A stretch of 64,000 nucleotides of DNA from Neobacillus driksii (GTDB lineage: Bacteria; Bacillota; Bacilli; Bacillales; Cytobacillaceae), in contig NZ_JACCBX010000019.1 in assembly GCF_013409995.1 (NCBI RefSeq), forward strand, positions 1 through 64,000. The letters are read 5' to 3'. The notes under the pieces are model-generated. The model was not told where the DNA came from. It searched no databases and saw only the letters and a list, made by a program, of their open reading frames with translations. Numbering within the stretch: position 1 is the first letter of the stretch; each line of letters opens with the position of its first letter. The translations under genes and the position numbers were made by a program. Of the stretch, positions 43,907-53,224 are shown in pieces.

Positions 43907-43986
43907 GCTAATGAATTGTTATTCTCAATTGTTTTTCTTGCATGATTAGAGAACGACCTAACTTAGTAGGCACCCTCGCTTCTAAT

Positions 43987-46659
43987 TTATGCTGTCGTAT
44001 AAACTTCCTTCTTATTTGATTCATGACGAATCGTTGCCTGTGCTGCCGCTAATCTAGCTAGTGGCACACGGTATGGTGAACAGCTTACATAATCTAGTCC
44101 AGTTTTGTAGCAGAAATCAATCGATGTTTTTTCGCCGCCATGCTCCCCACATATTCCTGTTTTCAATGCAGGCTTTGTTCCACGGCCAAGTTTAACGCCC
44201 ATTTCTACTAATCTGCCTACACCATCTTGATCAAGGACTGCAAATGGATTTTCAGGCAGTACCTTATTTTCGATATAGTTTTGAAGGAACTTGCCTTCTG
44301 CATCGTCCCGGCTGTATCCAAATGTCGTTTGTGTTAAATCGTTTGTGCCAAATGAAAAGAAATCTGCTTCCTCAGCAATTTGATCAGCGGTTAGTGCTGC
44401 ACGTGGAATTTCAATCATCGTTCCAATCGTATATTCAAATAACTTCCCTGTTTCTTCCTGCACCTTTACAGCCGCATCAATTACAAGCTGGCGCATTTCT
44501 TTCAACTCATTGACATGACCAACAAGTGGAATCATGATTTCTGGCTGAACTTCCATGCCTTTATCTTCAAGTTTAGCAGCGGCATAGAATATCGCCTTTG
44601 CCTGCATTTCATAAATCTCAGGATAAACCATTCCGAGACGGCAGCCGCGATGTCCGAGCATTGGGTTGAATTCGTCTAATTGTCGGACCTTTTTCAATAG
44701 CAGCTCTTTCTTTTTCAGTTCAGGTGAAGCAGGATCAAGAATTTGCAGCTTCGTAACTTCCACTAACAGCTCTTCCTTATCAGGTAAAAACTCATGTAAT
44801 GGCGGGTCTAATAAACGGATCGTTACTGGGAATCCTTGCATGGCTTCAAATATCCCTACAAAATCACCCTGCTGCATTGGGAGCAGTTCATCCAGGGCTT
44901 CCATTCGCTCTTTGTAGCTCTCAGCTAAGATCATTTTTTGAACGATTGGAATCCGTTTTAAATCCATAAACATATGTTCCGTACGGCATAGTCCAATTCC
45001 AGCTGCACCGAATTCAAAGGCTTTCCCGGCATCCTCAGGATTATCGGCATTGGCACGAACTCCAATCTTCCTTTCTTGGTCAGCCCATGTAAGTAAAAGC
45101 TGGAATTCATCAGAAAGCTGTGGTTCAATCATCGGAATTTCTCCAAGCATGATTTCTCCTGTTGAACCATCAATCGTGATGACATCTCCATAGTGGATCA
45201 CCTTCTCGTCAACGGTAAATTGTTTTGCTTTAACATCAATTTTCAGTGCGTCACATCCGCAAATACAGGCTTTACCCATCCCGCGTGCAACCACTGCAGC
45301 ATGACTTGTCATACCGCCTCGGCTGGTCACGATTGCCTGAGCGGCTACTATTCCGTGAATATCATCAGGAGTGGTTTCTGGACGAACTAGAATGACCTTT
45401 TTACCAGCATTCCCGAGTTCCTCTGCTTCGTCTGCATCAAACACGACTTGACCCGTTGCTGCACCAGGGGATGCCGGAAGACCTTTTGCTAATAGCGTAC
45501 GTTCATATTTATCGTCAATACGACGATGAAGAAGCTGATTTAATTGATCTGGGTCAACACGAAGCAATGCCGTTTTTTTATCAATGATTCCTTCTTCCAC
45601 CATTTCAACCGCAATCCGAATCGCAGCTTGAGCTGTCCGCTTACCATTACGGGTTTGAAGAATAAACAATTGACCACGTTCTACTGTGAATTCAATGTCC
45701 TGCATTTCTTTGTAATGCTTTTCTAGACGTTTACATGTGTCAGCAAATTGTTTGTAAACGGCTGGCATCTCATCCTTTAATGTTTGAATTGGCTGTGGTG
45801 TACGAATTCCTGCTACCACATCCTCACCCTGAGCATTAATTAAGTACTCTCCGTATAGGACATGCTCTCCTGTTGAAGGATTTCGAGTAAAGGCTACACC
45901 TGTACCTGAATCATTACCCATGTTTCCGAACACCATACTTTGAATATTTACAGCAGTTCCAAGGTGATCAGGAATTTTATTTAAGCGGCGGTAGACAATG
46001 GCACGCTGATTATTCCAAGAATCAAACACTGCATTAATGGCAAGAAATAGCTGTTCCTTTGGATCCTGTGGAAATTCTTTTCTAGTATGCTTTTTAACAA
46101 TTCCTTTGTAGCCCTCAATGACTTCTTTCCAGTCTTCAGCAGTCATTTCCGGGTCAGCACTATAGCCTTTATGCTCGCGTGTTTCTTCTAATAATTGTTC
46201 AAAATAGAAGGTATTGATATCTAGGACAACATTACTGAACATTTGGATGAACCGACGGTAAGAGTCATAAGCAAAACGTGGATTATTCGTTAGTTTCCCC
46301 ATACCGATGACCGTTTCATCATTCATACCTAAGTTCAAAACTGTATCCATCATCCCTGGCATTGAAAATACAGAACCTGAGCGGACTGAAACAAGCAGTG
46401 GATTTTCAGCATCACCTAGCTTTTTCCCCATTTTCTCTTCTAAGCTGTTTAATGCTCCTAATACTTGACTCTCAACAAGCGATGGGATTGTTTTTCCTGC
46501 TTCATAATAAGCATTGCATGCTTGAGTCGAAATGGTAAAACCATAAGGTACTGGTAAGCCGATACGTGTCATTTCGGCTAAGTTTGCCCCTTTTCCTCCA
46601 AGCGTTTCCTTCATATTTCCATTTCCTTCATGAAACAAGTAAACGAATTTTTCCATCAT
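43987..46659 (-). CDS. ppdK: pyruvate, phosphate dikinase
   Basis: 890-residue enzyme interconverting pyruvate + ATP + Pi with PEP + AMP + PPi. N-terminal nucleotide-binding domain (GGKGANLAEMTRIGLPVP), central phosphohistidine domain with TSRGGMTSHAAVVARGMG (His phosphorylated, adjacent Thr/Ser the regulatory site) and C-terminal PEP/pyruvate barrel (GLCRTEHMF, LGHRGCRLG, FSFGTNDLTQ). Its start overlaps the stop codon of the regulatory kinase/phosphorylase gene by one base. GAGGAG precedes tandem ATGs at 46659 and 46656. Last gene of an operon for control of PEP synthesis. Confidence 0.97.
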   Translation of the reverse strand: MMEKFVYLFHEGNGNMKETLGGKGANLAEMTRIGLPVPYGFTISTQACNAYYEAGKTIPSLVESQVLGALNSLEEKMGKKLGDAENPLLVSVRSGSVFSMPGMMDTVLNLGMNDETVIGMGKLTNNPRFAYDSYRRFIQMFSNVVLDINTFYFEQLLEETREHKGYSADPEMTAEDWKEVIEGYKGIVKKHTRKEFPQDPKEQLFLAINAVFDSWNNQRAIVYRRLNKIPDHLGTAVNIQSMVFGNMGNDSGTGVAFTRNPSTGEHVLYGEYLINAQGEDVVAGIRTPQPIQTLKDEMPAVYKQFADTCKRLEKHYKEMQDIEFTVERGQLFILQTRNGKRTAQAAIRIAVEMVEEGIIDKKTALLRVDPDQLNQLLHRRIDDKYERTLLAKGLPASPGAATGQVVFDADEAEELGNAGKKVILVRPETTPDDIHGIVAAQAIVTSRGGMTSHAAVVARGMGKACICGCDALKIDVKAKQFTVDEKVIHYGDVITIDGSTGEIMLGEIPMIEPQLSDEFQLLLTWADQERKIGVRANADNPEDAGKAFEFGAAGIGLCRTEHMFMDLKRIPIVQKMILAESYKERMEALDELLPMQQGDFVGIFEAMQGFPVTIRLLDPPLHEFLPDKEELLVEVTKLQILDPASPELKKKELLLKKVRQLDEFNPMLGHRGCRLGMVYPEIYEMQAKAIFYAAAKLEDKGMEVQPEIMIPLVGHVNELKEMRQLVIDAAVKVQEETGKLFEYTIGTMIEIPRAALTADQIAEEADFFSFGTNDLTQTTFGYSRDDAEGKFLQNYIENKVLPENPFAVLDQDGVGRLVEMGVKLGRGTKPALKTGICGEHGGEKTSIDFCYKTGLDYVSCSPYRVPLARLAAAQATIRHESNKKEVYTTA

Positions 46660-47480
46660 TATAAGCTCCTCTCTTTTTTCAACACATCTAATATTAATCC
46701 AGCTGTTTCTTCAATTGCTTTATTTGAAACATTGATTATTGGACAGCCTACTCGCTTCATAATTTTTTCAGCATAATCCAGTTCATCAAGAATTCTTTCG
46801 AAGCTCGCGTAACTTGCTTTTGAACCTAACCCCAATGCTTTTAACCTTTCGAGACGAATTTCATTTAATTTATCGGGAGAAATAATTAATCCAATACAAT
46901 TCTTTCTCGGTATCGCAAACAATTCCTCTGGCGCTGGTACCTCTGGAACCAAGGGAACATTCGCAACTTTAAAGCGTTTATGAGCTAAATACATCGATAA
47001 TGGTGTCTTCGATGTCCTTGACACACCGATTAAAACAATATCGGCCTTAAGAATTCCCCGCGGATCACGGCCATCATCATACTTAACCGCAAATTCGATT
47101 GCTTCTATTTTTCTAAAATACTCTTCATCTAGTTTTCTCATTAATCCCGGTTGATGATGAGGAGTCTTATTAAAACTAGTGGTGAAGGCATTAATCAAGG
47201 GACTAAGCAAATCCACTGCCATAATGTTTTCTTCCGCCGCCCTGCGATCCAAGTATTCCTTCAATGCTGGTACTACAATCGTATAGGCAATGATTGATTT
47301 TCTTGTTCTAGCTAGAATAAGGACATCCTCAATGTCTTCAAAATCATCAACATAGGAATTTCGTCGAATCTCGACATTTCCTCCGTTAAATTGTGTTGCT
47401 ACCGCTTTTACTACAAACTCTGCTGTTTCCCCAACCGAGTCCGAAACCACATAGACTACTTCCTTCTCTCCTAAAATCAC
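46659..47480 (-). CDS. yqfL: pyruvate phosphate dikinase regulatory protein (PpsR/PDRP family)
   Basis: 273-residue bifunctional kinase/phosphorylase that inactivates PPDK by ADP-dependent phosphorylation of a Thr next to the catalytic His, and reverses this with Pi. The N-terminal VVYVVSDSVGETAE and the P-loop-like IGVSRTSKTPLSMYLA are hallmarks. GTG 47480 has AAAGGGGA 7 nt upstream; the GTG two codons earlier almost touches it. Adjacent ppdK is its obvious substrate gene. Confidence 0.95.
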   Translation of the reverse strand: MILGEKEVVYVVSDSVGETAEFVVKAVATQFNGGNVEIRRNSYVDDFEDIEDVLILARTRKSIIAYTIVVPALKEYLDRRAAEENIMAVDLLSPLINAFTTSFNKTPHHQPGLMRKLDEEYFRKIEAIEFAVKYDDGRDPRGILKADIVLIGVSRTSKTPLSMYLAHKRFKVANVPLVPEVPAPEELFAIPRKNCIGLIISPDKLNEIRLERLKALGLGSKASYASFERILDELDYAEKIMKRVGCPIINVSNKAIEETAGLILDVLKKERSL

Positions 47481-47492
47481 TGCCACTCCCCT

Positions 47493-48134
47493 TTATACCG
47501 AATTTTGCCCCATTATTTCTAGATATGCTCGTGTTATAGTTGTTTTCGTAATCCGACCGACTAATAAATATGTATGGTTTCCCGGATTAATTTCTTTGAC
47601 TACAGGCAGGGAGTCAATGTGATTGGTAATCATTTTTTTTGCCGCCTCTAACAAGGTTTCATCAGGTGTGACGGTTATGATGTTCGGCATTCTGGTCATA
47701 ATGACACTGCAGGGTAATTCTTGCAAATCTTTATTGCCGATGGCTGTTCGGAGTAAATCCTTTCTCGAAATAACACCGGCTAAATAGCCGTCACTGTCAA
47801 CTGCATAAAGCGTCCCCACATCTTCTAAAAACAGTTGAACAATGGCATCATATACGGAGGTAGATTTTTCAACCACAATCGGAAAAGCTTTATAATCCGC
47901 AACTTTTCGGAGAATGAATTGTTCCGCTTGCTGCTTGACCTCATGGTTATGATTGAAAAAATAACCAACGCGTGGTCTAGCGTCTAAATTCCCTGCCATC
48001 GTTAAGATCGCTAAATCTGGTCTTAAGGCTGCTCTTGTTAAGGAAAGCTTCTCTGCAATTTGCTGCCCCGTAATCGGACCGCTTTCCTTCACAATCTTAA
48101 GAATTTCATCTTGGCGCTTTGTTAGTTTAATCAC
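47493..48134 (-). CDS. ccpN: CcpN transcriptional repressor (HTH-CBS)
   Basis: 213-residue repressor of gluconeogenic genes under glycolytic conditions (in B. subtilis gapB, pckA and sr1). N-terminal winged helix (LTKRQDEILKIVKESGPIT, IAEKLSLTRAALRPDLAIL) and two CBS domains (about 80-140 and 145-205) that sense nucleotides. GTG start with AAGGGGGT 5-6 nt upstream. Heads the ccpN-yqfL-ppdK operon; the gene order is known in Bacillus relatives. Confidence 0.95.
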   Translation of the reverse strand: MIKLTKRQDEILKIVKESGPITGQQIAEKLSLTRAALRPDLAILTMAGNLDARPRVGYFFNHNHEVKQQAEQFILRKVADYKAFPIVVEKSTSVYDAIVQLFLEDVGTLYAVDSDGYLAGVISRKDLLRTAIGNKDLQELPCSVIMTRMPNIITVTPDETLLEAAKKMITNHIDSLPVVKEINPGNHTYLLVGRITKTTITRAYLEIMGQNSV

Positions 48135-48186
48135 ATTGACCCCCTTTTCAATATAATCATGTTATAATTTATGTCTAAATTTTAAA

Positions 48187-48197
48187 TGTGCTATACT
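48187..48197 (-). promoter_or_regulatory. CcpN-box-like sequence upstream of ccpN
   Basis: The plus strand reads TGTGCTATACT, matching the CcpN box consensus TRTGHYATAYW as I recall it. It lies about 55 bp before the ccpN start, in a promoter-like AT-rich region. Autoregulation of the operon is inferred only. Confidence 0.35.
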
Positions 48198-48284
48198 TAT
48201 TAATATATAGTATATTACATTTATACACTTTAGGGAACAATTTGTTCAACATATTTTTTGACCAAATTAAAAAACTCGTCAAAA

Positions 48285-48314
48285 AAAGAATCCTACCTTA
48301 ATAGGATTCTTGCT
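48285..48314 (-). terminator. terminator of the Fpg/Nei gene
   Basis: AAGAATCCTA / TAGGATTCTT hairpin with T7 on the minus strand, overlapping the stop codon. Confidence 0.85.
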
Positions 48315-49122
48315 ATTTTTGACAGTTAGGACAGAAAAAGGTTTTACGAGAAGAAATCATTTCTTTTATGATTGTGCTTCCACACCTTTTGCAATTTTCT
48401 CCTTCTCGGTCATACACCAAACAAAGATTATTATATCCACCTGTTAGGTTATCTCCTTTGAAAAGAGGATTTTCCATGTAACCTCCATGCTGCAACGCGT
48501 CGAGTAGAACTTGCTTCATCGACTGGTAAAGTTGATTTCGTTCATTCTCCTCAATTTCTTCTATACTCCGTTTCGTTTTGATTCCTGCGTGATAACAGAT
48601 CTCGTCAGAATAACAGTTCCCAATCCCTGCAATAAACTCTTGATCAAGAAGTTTTGATTTGAATTTCCCCCTTCTGTCACCAAGAAGCTTTAAAAAGGCT
48701 TGTGCTGTGAATTGCGGATCCAACGGCTCTGGACCGAGTGGGGATAATTCTTTGTCAACATCCTGTTGATTATATAAATGTAAATACCCCAGGCGAAGCC
48801 CGATAAAATAAAGATGGTGATTGCCAAATGATAAACGGACCTGAATCGTCCGGTTTGGTTTGTCTTCCTCCGTCCCAAAATAAATCCAGCCGCCGAGCAT
48901 TAAATGAAGCAACATAACTTGTCCATTATCTAAATGAAATAGTAAATGCTTTCCCCTGCGATTAACTGAGACGATCCTCTGATTTGTGACAGTGTTAATG
49001 AAGAGATTTGGGTTCACATTAACAGATTTCTCTCGATTGATTTGTACGTGAGTAATGGTTTGACCCGTTATTTTTTGATTTAACAATCTTCGGTAATTTT
49101 CCATCTCTGGCAGTTCAGGCAT
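48313..49122 (-). CDS. Fpg/Nei-family DNA glycosylase
   Basis: 269-residue base-excision repair glycosylase/AP lyase. After Met removal the catalytic Pro is N-terminal (PELPEMENYRR, with Glu at position 2). The helix-two-turns-helix GIGNCYSDEICYHAGI and a C-terminal four-Cys zinc finger (CKRCG and CPNCQK) complete the family. It is a paralogue-type member rather than the polA-linked MutM. ATG 49122 after GAGGAAG; the longer reading to 49173 would bury the catalytic Pro. Confidence 0.93.
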   Translation of the reverse strand: MPELPEMENYRRLLNQKITGQTITHVQINREKSVNVNPNLFINTVTNQRIVSVNRRGKHLLFHLDNGQVMLLHLMLGGWIYFGTEEDKPNRTIQVRLSFGNHHLYFIGLRLGYLHLYNQQDVDKELSPLGPEPLDPQFTAQAFLKLLGDRRGKFKSKLLDQEFIAGIGNCYSDEICYHAGIKTKRSIEEIEENERNQLYQSMKQVLLDALQHGGYMENPLFKGDNLTGGYNNLCLVYDREGENCKRCGSTIIKEMISSRKTFFCPNCQK

Positions 49123-49173
49123 GAATCCACTTCCTCTCTGCTGCTTTTTCATATCTTTTCCCCGAAAACGCAA

Positions 49174-49203
49174 AAAAACCGAACTTTTTAAAGTTCGGTT
49201 TAC
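49174..49203 (-). terminator. terminator after the tRNA-Gly/Ile pair
   Basis: AACCGAACTTT / AAAGTTCGGTT hairpin with T7 on the minus strand. Confidence 0.85.
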
Positions 49204-49221
49204 GTATCATTATTTATGAAG

Positions 49222-49295
<74 letters not shown>

Positions 49296-49307
49296 AATTA
49301 GTAGAAT

Positions 49308-49381
49308 TGGAGCGGGTGATGGGAATCGAACCCACAACAACAGCTTGGAAGGCTGTGGTTTTACCACTAAACTACACCCGC
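49308..49381 (-). tRNA. tRNA-Gly (TCC)
   Basis: 74 nt including encoded CCA; anticodon TCC in CTTCCAA. Lies 12 bp upstream of tRNA-Ile. Confidence 0.95.
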
Positions 49382-49444
49382 ATTTAAGCACACCATCAAT
49401 AGTACATGTAGTATTATAGCACCCAAATGATAGGATGTAAACTA

Positions 49445-49717
49445 CTATTTATCTTTTTGAAGGTTTTTAAGCATCATCAATAGTTCCAATGAATCCTTCG
49501 CCGTGATAAATTCACCATTAACAATCGCGTAAGGAGATATTTTGCATTCTTCACATCGACTTTGACAATGATACTCTTTATATTCGATATTTTTTTTACT
49601 CAGAAAGGTATTATATTCATTTTGTAAGTCTTCTGTTAGAAATCGGTCGAGATTTTTCTCACAAAAATCAATTGTTAATTTCTTTTCTTTTTTTAAAAGT
49701 TTCGTAATAAAATTCAT
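49445..49717 (-). CDS. DUF1450-family small protein
   Basis: 90-residue protein of the DUF1450 (YuzB/YfiR-like) type. The cysteine pattern CQSRCEECKISPYAIVNGEF and early FCEKNL match the family, whose function is unknown; thioredoxin-like/ferredoxin-like folding has been suggested. GGAG precedes the ATG. Same strand as the tRNA pair but separated from it. Confidence 0.87.
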   Translation of the reverse strand: MNFITKLLKKEKKLTIDFCEKNLDRFLTEDLQNEYNTFLSKKNIEYKEYHCQSRCEECKISPYAIVNGEFITAKDSLELLMMLKNLQKDK

Positions 49718-49794
49718 TTGTTAAACAACTCCACAGCCTGTCATCTTACATTAAGTATACCAATTATAGCTCAAAAGTTCTCTACTAAACATAA

Positions 49795-49832
49795 TAAAGA
49801 GCAACCAATTGCAGTAAGGGTTGCTCTTTATT
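49795..49832. terminator. bidirectional terminator
   Basis: AAAGAGCAACC / GGTTGCTCTTT perfect 11-bp stem past the FbpB-like gene. Confidence 0.85.
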
Positions 49833-49849
49833 ATCTATATATGGAATTT

Positions 49850-49975
49850 TTATCTTTTTGAATGTTTTTTATCAATTTTCGCCTCAATTCTTTCCATTGC
49901 TTTCATGTCACTTTTTAATTCCTGCTTGTTATCATCGACTAATTTCTTAAAGCTTATTATGTTGCGTTTCCTCAT
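49850..49975 (-). CDS. FbpB-like small basic protein
   Basis: 41-residue Lys/Arg-rich protein, too short for usual ORF cut-offs. It reads IISFKKLVDDNKQEL then AMERIEAKIDKKHSKR, matching the Fur-regulated basic protein (FbpA/FbpB) pattern. In B. subtilis FbpB helps the FsrA small RNA spare iron. Strong GGTGGAGG before the ATG. I saw no convincing Fur box upstream, so iron control is unproven. Confidence 0.7.
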   Translation of the reverse strand: MRKRNIISFKKLVDDNKQELKSDMKAMERIEAKIDKKHSKR

Positions 49976-50117
49976 ATGTTCCTCCACCTTTCTTATGTTT
50001 TCATTATACATAATGTAGAAAGGGTATTATCAAGTTAAATATTACAAATTTTTGAACTTTTTATATTGTCGGAAAATTTAACCAAAAAAATAAGAATACC
50101 CCAAAAGGAGTATCCAT

Positions 50118-50825
50118 CTAACATATACAAGTCTTCCGTTTCAATCCTACTCTATTTTTCATTTCTATTTTTTTTATGTATTCTACTGCAAGAGGAACCT
50201 TACATGCTGTGTTGCCTACGTCTACTTGTACTTTTCCAATGTAAGCTGCTACTTCCTTCGCTTCTTCACTTAGTTCCGTTACATAGGCGCCTACAGAAAT
50301 AACAAATCCATTCATCACATATCTTACACGGTTTCGTTCACCATGAATGTTATTTTTCACTTGGTTCAACAACGCACGGATTTCAGATAAATCCAACTTT
50401 TCATCAGGGGTTATTGATAAATAATTCGAATAGGTGCTAAAGCCGCAAACCGCAATCATTTCTTCCTCAGATTGCATCCACTCTCTTGCCAATTCAATCG
50501 CATAATCACTTTCCGCAGCTACTTGCGCAACGGTATAATCGGCTGTCATATACCAGTAAGCTTTTTGAGCCCAATCACGTAAGGTTTCTTTTGAAATCAA
50601 TTTTGGATTGACTGAAAGACCTGCCAAATACATCGCATCATGATTACCAGAATCATATAATTTTAATGCTAATTCATGATCCTTCTTCACGTATTTAACA
50701 AGTTTTTTCAAATCCCCAATTTTCACTCCAAAATAAGGCGCTTTTACCCCGTGATGGTTATAAATTTGCTTCGTTTGCTCGGAACCTAACTCTTCAAGTT
50801 TTTGCATAATTTCTTCAAACGTCAC
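50118..50825 (-). CDS. AlkD-like DNA alkylation repair protein
   Basis: 235-residue HEAT-like-repeat DNA glycosylase of the AlkD superfamily, removing bulky or cationic alkylated bases. Family blocks: YFGVKIGDLKKLVKYVKK, LYDSGNHDAMYLAGLSVNP and ESDYAIELAREWMQSEEE. GTG 50825 lies 9 nt after AGAGG; ATG 50834 touches that site. Monocistronic, ending near the FbpB-like gene. Confidence 0.88.
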   Translation of the reverse strand: MTFEEIMQKLEELGSEQTKQIYNHHGVKAPYFGVKIGDLKKLVKYVKKDHELALKLYDSGNHDAMYLAGLSVNPKLISKETLRDWAQKAYWYMTADYTVAQVAAESDYAIELAREWMQSEEEMIAVCGFSTYSNYLSITPDEKLDLSEIRALLNQVKNNIHGERNRVRYVMNGFVISVGAYVTELSEEAKEVAAYIGKVQVDVGNTACKVPLAVEYIKKIEMKNRVGLKRKTCIC

Positions 50826-51012
50826 GCCATTCATCCTCTCAAAAAACTATTATCTCGTGCGATTATAAACTTTAATTACTATTCGCCGTTTGATATTCAG
50901 AGTCCTTTTTTTCAACCATTTCCTCAACATTGTGTATTTTATAACATTATCTTATACTAAATTATGTAAGTTTATCTGAATTTTTAAAAATTAATATAAA
51001 GGTGGTAATTTT

Positions 51013-51384
51013 ATGAAGTTAGGGGCATTTTCTGTAAGTTTAAATGTGAAAGACATTCATGTATCAAAAGAGTTTTACGAAAACCTTGGATTTCAAGTCT
51101 TTGGTGGTGACATCAATCAAAATTGGCTGATTTTGAAAAATGAAAATTGCATCATTGGATTATTTCAAGGAGTGTTTGATAAGAACATCCTGACTTTTAA
51201 TCCAGGATGGAATGAAAGCGCAGAAAATCTTGAATCATTTACAGACGTTCGGGAAATTCAAAAGCAGCTTAAAGAAAAAGGAGTAACCATGCTTTCTGAA
51301 GCCGATGAATCAACCGAAGGACCGGCACATTTTATCATTGAAGATCCGGATGGCAATCAGATTCTCTTTGATCAACACCGATAA
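51013..51384 (+). CDS. VOC-family (glyoxalase-like) protein
   Basis: 123-residue vicinal-oxygen-chelate protein with paired beta-alpha-beta-beta-beta halves: FSVSLNVKDIHVSKEFYENLGF and the C-terminal FIIEDPDGNQILFDQHR. Metal-ligand Glu is present near the end. May be a lyase, dioxygenase or resistance protein; substrate unknown. AAAGGTGG precedes the ATG. Confidence 0.87.
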   Translation: MKLGAFSVSLNVKDIHVSKEFYENLGFQVFGGDINQNWLILKNENCIIGLFQGVFDKNILTFNPGWNESAENLESFTDVREIQKQLKEKGVTMLSEADESTEGPAHFIIEDPDGNQILFDQHR

Positions 51385-51393
51385 TAAAGTCAA

Positions 51394-51426
51394 AGAGCGA
51401 TTGCCATCTTACAGCAATCGCCTAAG
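51394..51426 (+). terminator. terminator of the VOC gene
   Basis: GCGATTGC / GCAATCGC hairpin; T tract weak. Confidence 0.65.
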
Positions 51427-51468
51427 TTTTACTTAAGGTTTATTTATTAGACTTTGTTTTAGAATAAC

Positions 51469-52167
51469 TTATTGTTTATTTTCGTTATCATTATATAAAT
51501 CAACATAAACATTACCATTAGAATTAATCTGCGCTAGAAAGATATCCTCAAATGTTTCTGCCCCTTTTTTCTTTACCTCACTAAGGAGCCAATCTTTTGT
51601 ATAGCCTAAGGACTTTAAGCGCTTTTCTAAAAGAGTTCCATCTATAATAATTAAGGAAGGTGCATGGTCATCTTTTACCCTTAGACCAATGTCTTTTGGT
51701 GTTAGTGGCTGGTACTCTGGTTTCATCATTACACTAATCTGACCATTTGTTTCTAAGATTGCCATTTCAACCTCATCAATCATGAAGGCGCCTTTTTCCC
51801 TTAAGCCATTCATTAAATCATCATAAGTCATTTTATGCTTAAATAGACCTTTTTCCATGATTTTTCCATCTTTAACCAAAATAGATGGACTACTCTCTAC
51901 TAAATCTCGAAACTTGAACGATTTAATAGCGCCGTATGCAAGGATAATTGATAGCAGGGTATAAACAATTAATCCTATTAAGCCGTTGACAATTTTCATT
52001 GAAGTGTCGATGGCTACTTGTGAAGCCATGTCTCCAATTACAATCCCAACAACATAATCAAAAAAAGTAAGATGCGAAATCTGCTTTTTGCCAAGTATTC
52101 TTGCAAGAGTGAATAATACTAAAAAAGAAAAGATAGCTCGACCTGCTACTTCTAAATATTCCGGCAT
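51469..52167 (-). CDS. DUF421/YetF-family membrane protein
   Basis: 232-residue protein with three N-terminal membrane helices (FSFLVLFTLARILGKKQIS is the family opening, TFFDYVVGIVIGD follows) and a cytoplasmic YetF domain (SSPSILVKDGKIM, MTYDDLMNGLREKG). Several Bacillus paralogues (YetF, YrbG, YdfR, YkjA) are known; spore-germination links were reported for the 5AF/2Duf group. GGAGG precedes the ATG. Confidence 0.92.
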   Translation of the reverse strand: MPEYLEVAGRAIFSFLVLFTLARILGKKQISHLTFFDYVVGIVIGDMASQVAIDTSMKIVNGLIGLIVYTLLSIILAYGAIKSFKFRDLVESSPSILVKDGKIMEKGLFKHKMTYDDLMNGLREKGAFMIDEVEMAILETNGQISVMMKPEYQPLTPKDIGLRVKDDHAPSLIIIDGTLLEKRLKSLGYTKDWLLSEVKKKGAETFEDIFLAQINSNGNVYVDLYNDNENKQ

Positions 52168-52276
52168 AGCAACCTCCAGATATTTTTATCTAACCTATCT
52201 TTCCCGATTCAAAAGAAAATATATTTTCCGAACTAAAAATAGACAAAAAGACCTATTAAAATATTTTATCCTCAAG

Positions 52277-52326
52277 AAAAAAATACCCATGCCACGCTAT
52301 TCAGCGTTCGTGAGTATTTTTTTGAG
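52277..52326 (-). terminator. terminator of the YesMN-like operon
   Basis: AAAATAC-rich stem with internal CGCT / AGCG pairing and long T runs on both sides, past the AraC-type regulator gene. Confidence 0.75.
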
Positions 52327-52459
52327 GCTCAGGTGGGTTTTCTTACAATTATTTAGTTACGGAAAATTGTTCAAATGGCCATGAAGGCAATTGTTTACGA
52401 AGCGGTTTATCTTCTCTATAACCTAATGCAATTTCTCTGCATAAATTTTTTGAATATAT

Positions 52460-53224
52460 TTATACAGATACATTATCTTTATGTTTAAAGGATTTTGGGG
52501 ATACCCCATAAAACCTTTTAAATGTTTTTAGAAAATAACTTTTACTATCAAAACCTAATTCATATGCAATCTGTTCAACTGACTTAAAAGATTGGTCTAG
52601 TAATTCTAATGCTTTTTCCATTTTAACTCTGGTTACATATTCAACGAAACCTTCTCCTGTTTCTTTCTTGTACATCCTGCTGAGGTAACTAGAATTTAAA
52701 TGCAAATGAGCAGCTACTTCTGTTAAAGAAATCTTTTCGCCAAGATGGGTTTTTACATATTCTTGTGCTTTTAAGACATCTTCATTTCTGGACGTCAATT
52801 CCAAAAGTTTGCTGACTTTTATGTGCTGATAACTTGTATAACCTTCCTGGTCTAACTTTTCCTTTAGTCTTTCAAGCAAAGCAATGATATTGGTTTCTTC
52901 CATTGATTCTTTCAAGATATAATCATAGGCTTCTAATTTTATCGCTTGTTGTGCAAAGGTAAACTCATCATGGCAAGAAAGGATCACATTATAGGAGTTG
53001 ATTTTCAATTTTTTCAGCTGTTCAATCAATTCAATTCCATTTAGTTTTGGCATCCCAATATCAGTGATCAATACATCAAAAGGGTTTTCTTCCATAAACG
53101 CTAAAGCCTCACTACTATCTTGAAAGCTTGCAACTACTTGGAAGCCATAGTCGTGCCATGGGATCACTTTCTTCAAGAACTCAATAACGATCACATCATC
53201 GTCTACCAAAACTACTTCATTCAT
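52460..53224 (-). CDS. AraC-type response regulator (YesN-like)
   Basis: 254-residue two-component regulator. Receiver domain (VVLVDDD, phosphoacceptor Asp in FDVLITDIGMPKLNG) and a C-terminal AraC/XylS double helix-turn-helix (EVAAHLHLNSSYLSRMYKKE, EQIAYELGFDSKSYFLKTFKR). ATG 53224 overlaps the kinase TGA (ATGA), showing translational coupling. In B. subtilis YesN sits with pectin (rhamnogalacturonan) genes; here it should activate the divergent YesL/ABC transporter genes. Confidence 0.95.
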   Translation of the reverse strand: MNEVVLVDDDVIVIEFLKKVIPWHDYGFQVVASFQDSSEALAFMEENPFDVLITDIGMPKLNGIELIEQLKKLKINSYNVILSCHDEFTFAQQAIKLEAYDYILKESMEETNIIALLERLKEKLDQEGYTSYQHIKVSKLLELTSRNEDVLKAQEYVKTHLGEKISLTEVAAHLHLNSSYLSRMYKKETGEGFVEYVTRVKMEKALELLDQSFKSVEQIAYELGFDSKSYFLKTFKRFYGVSPKSFKHKDNVSV

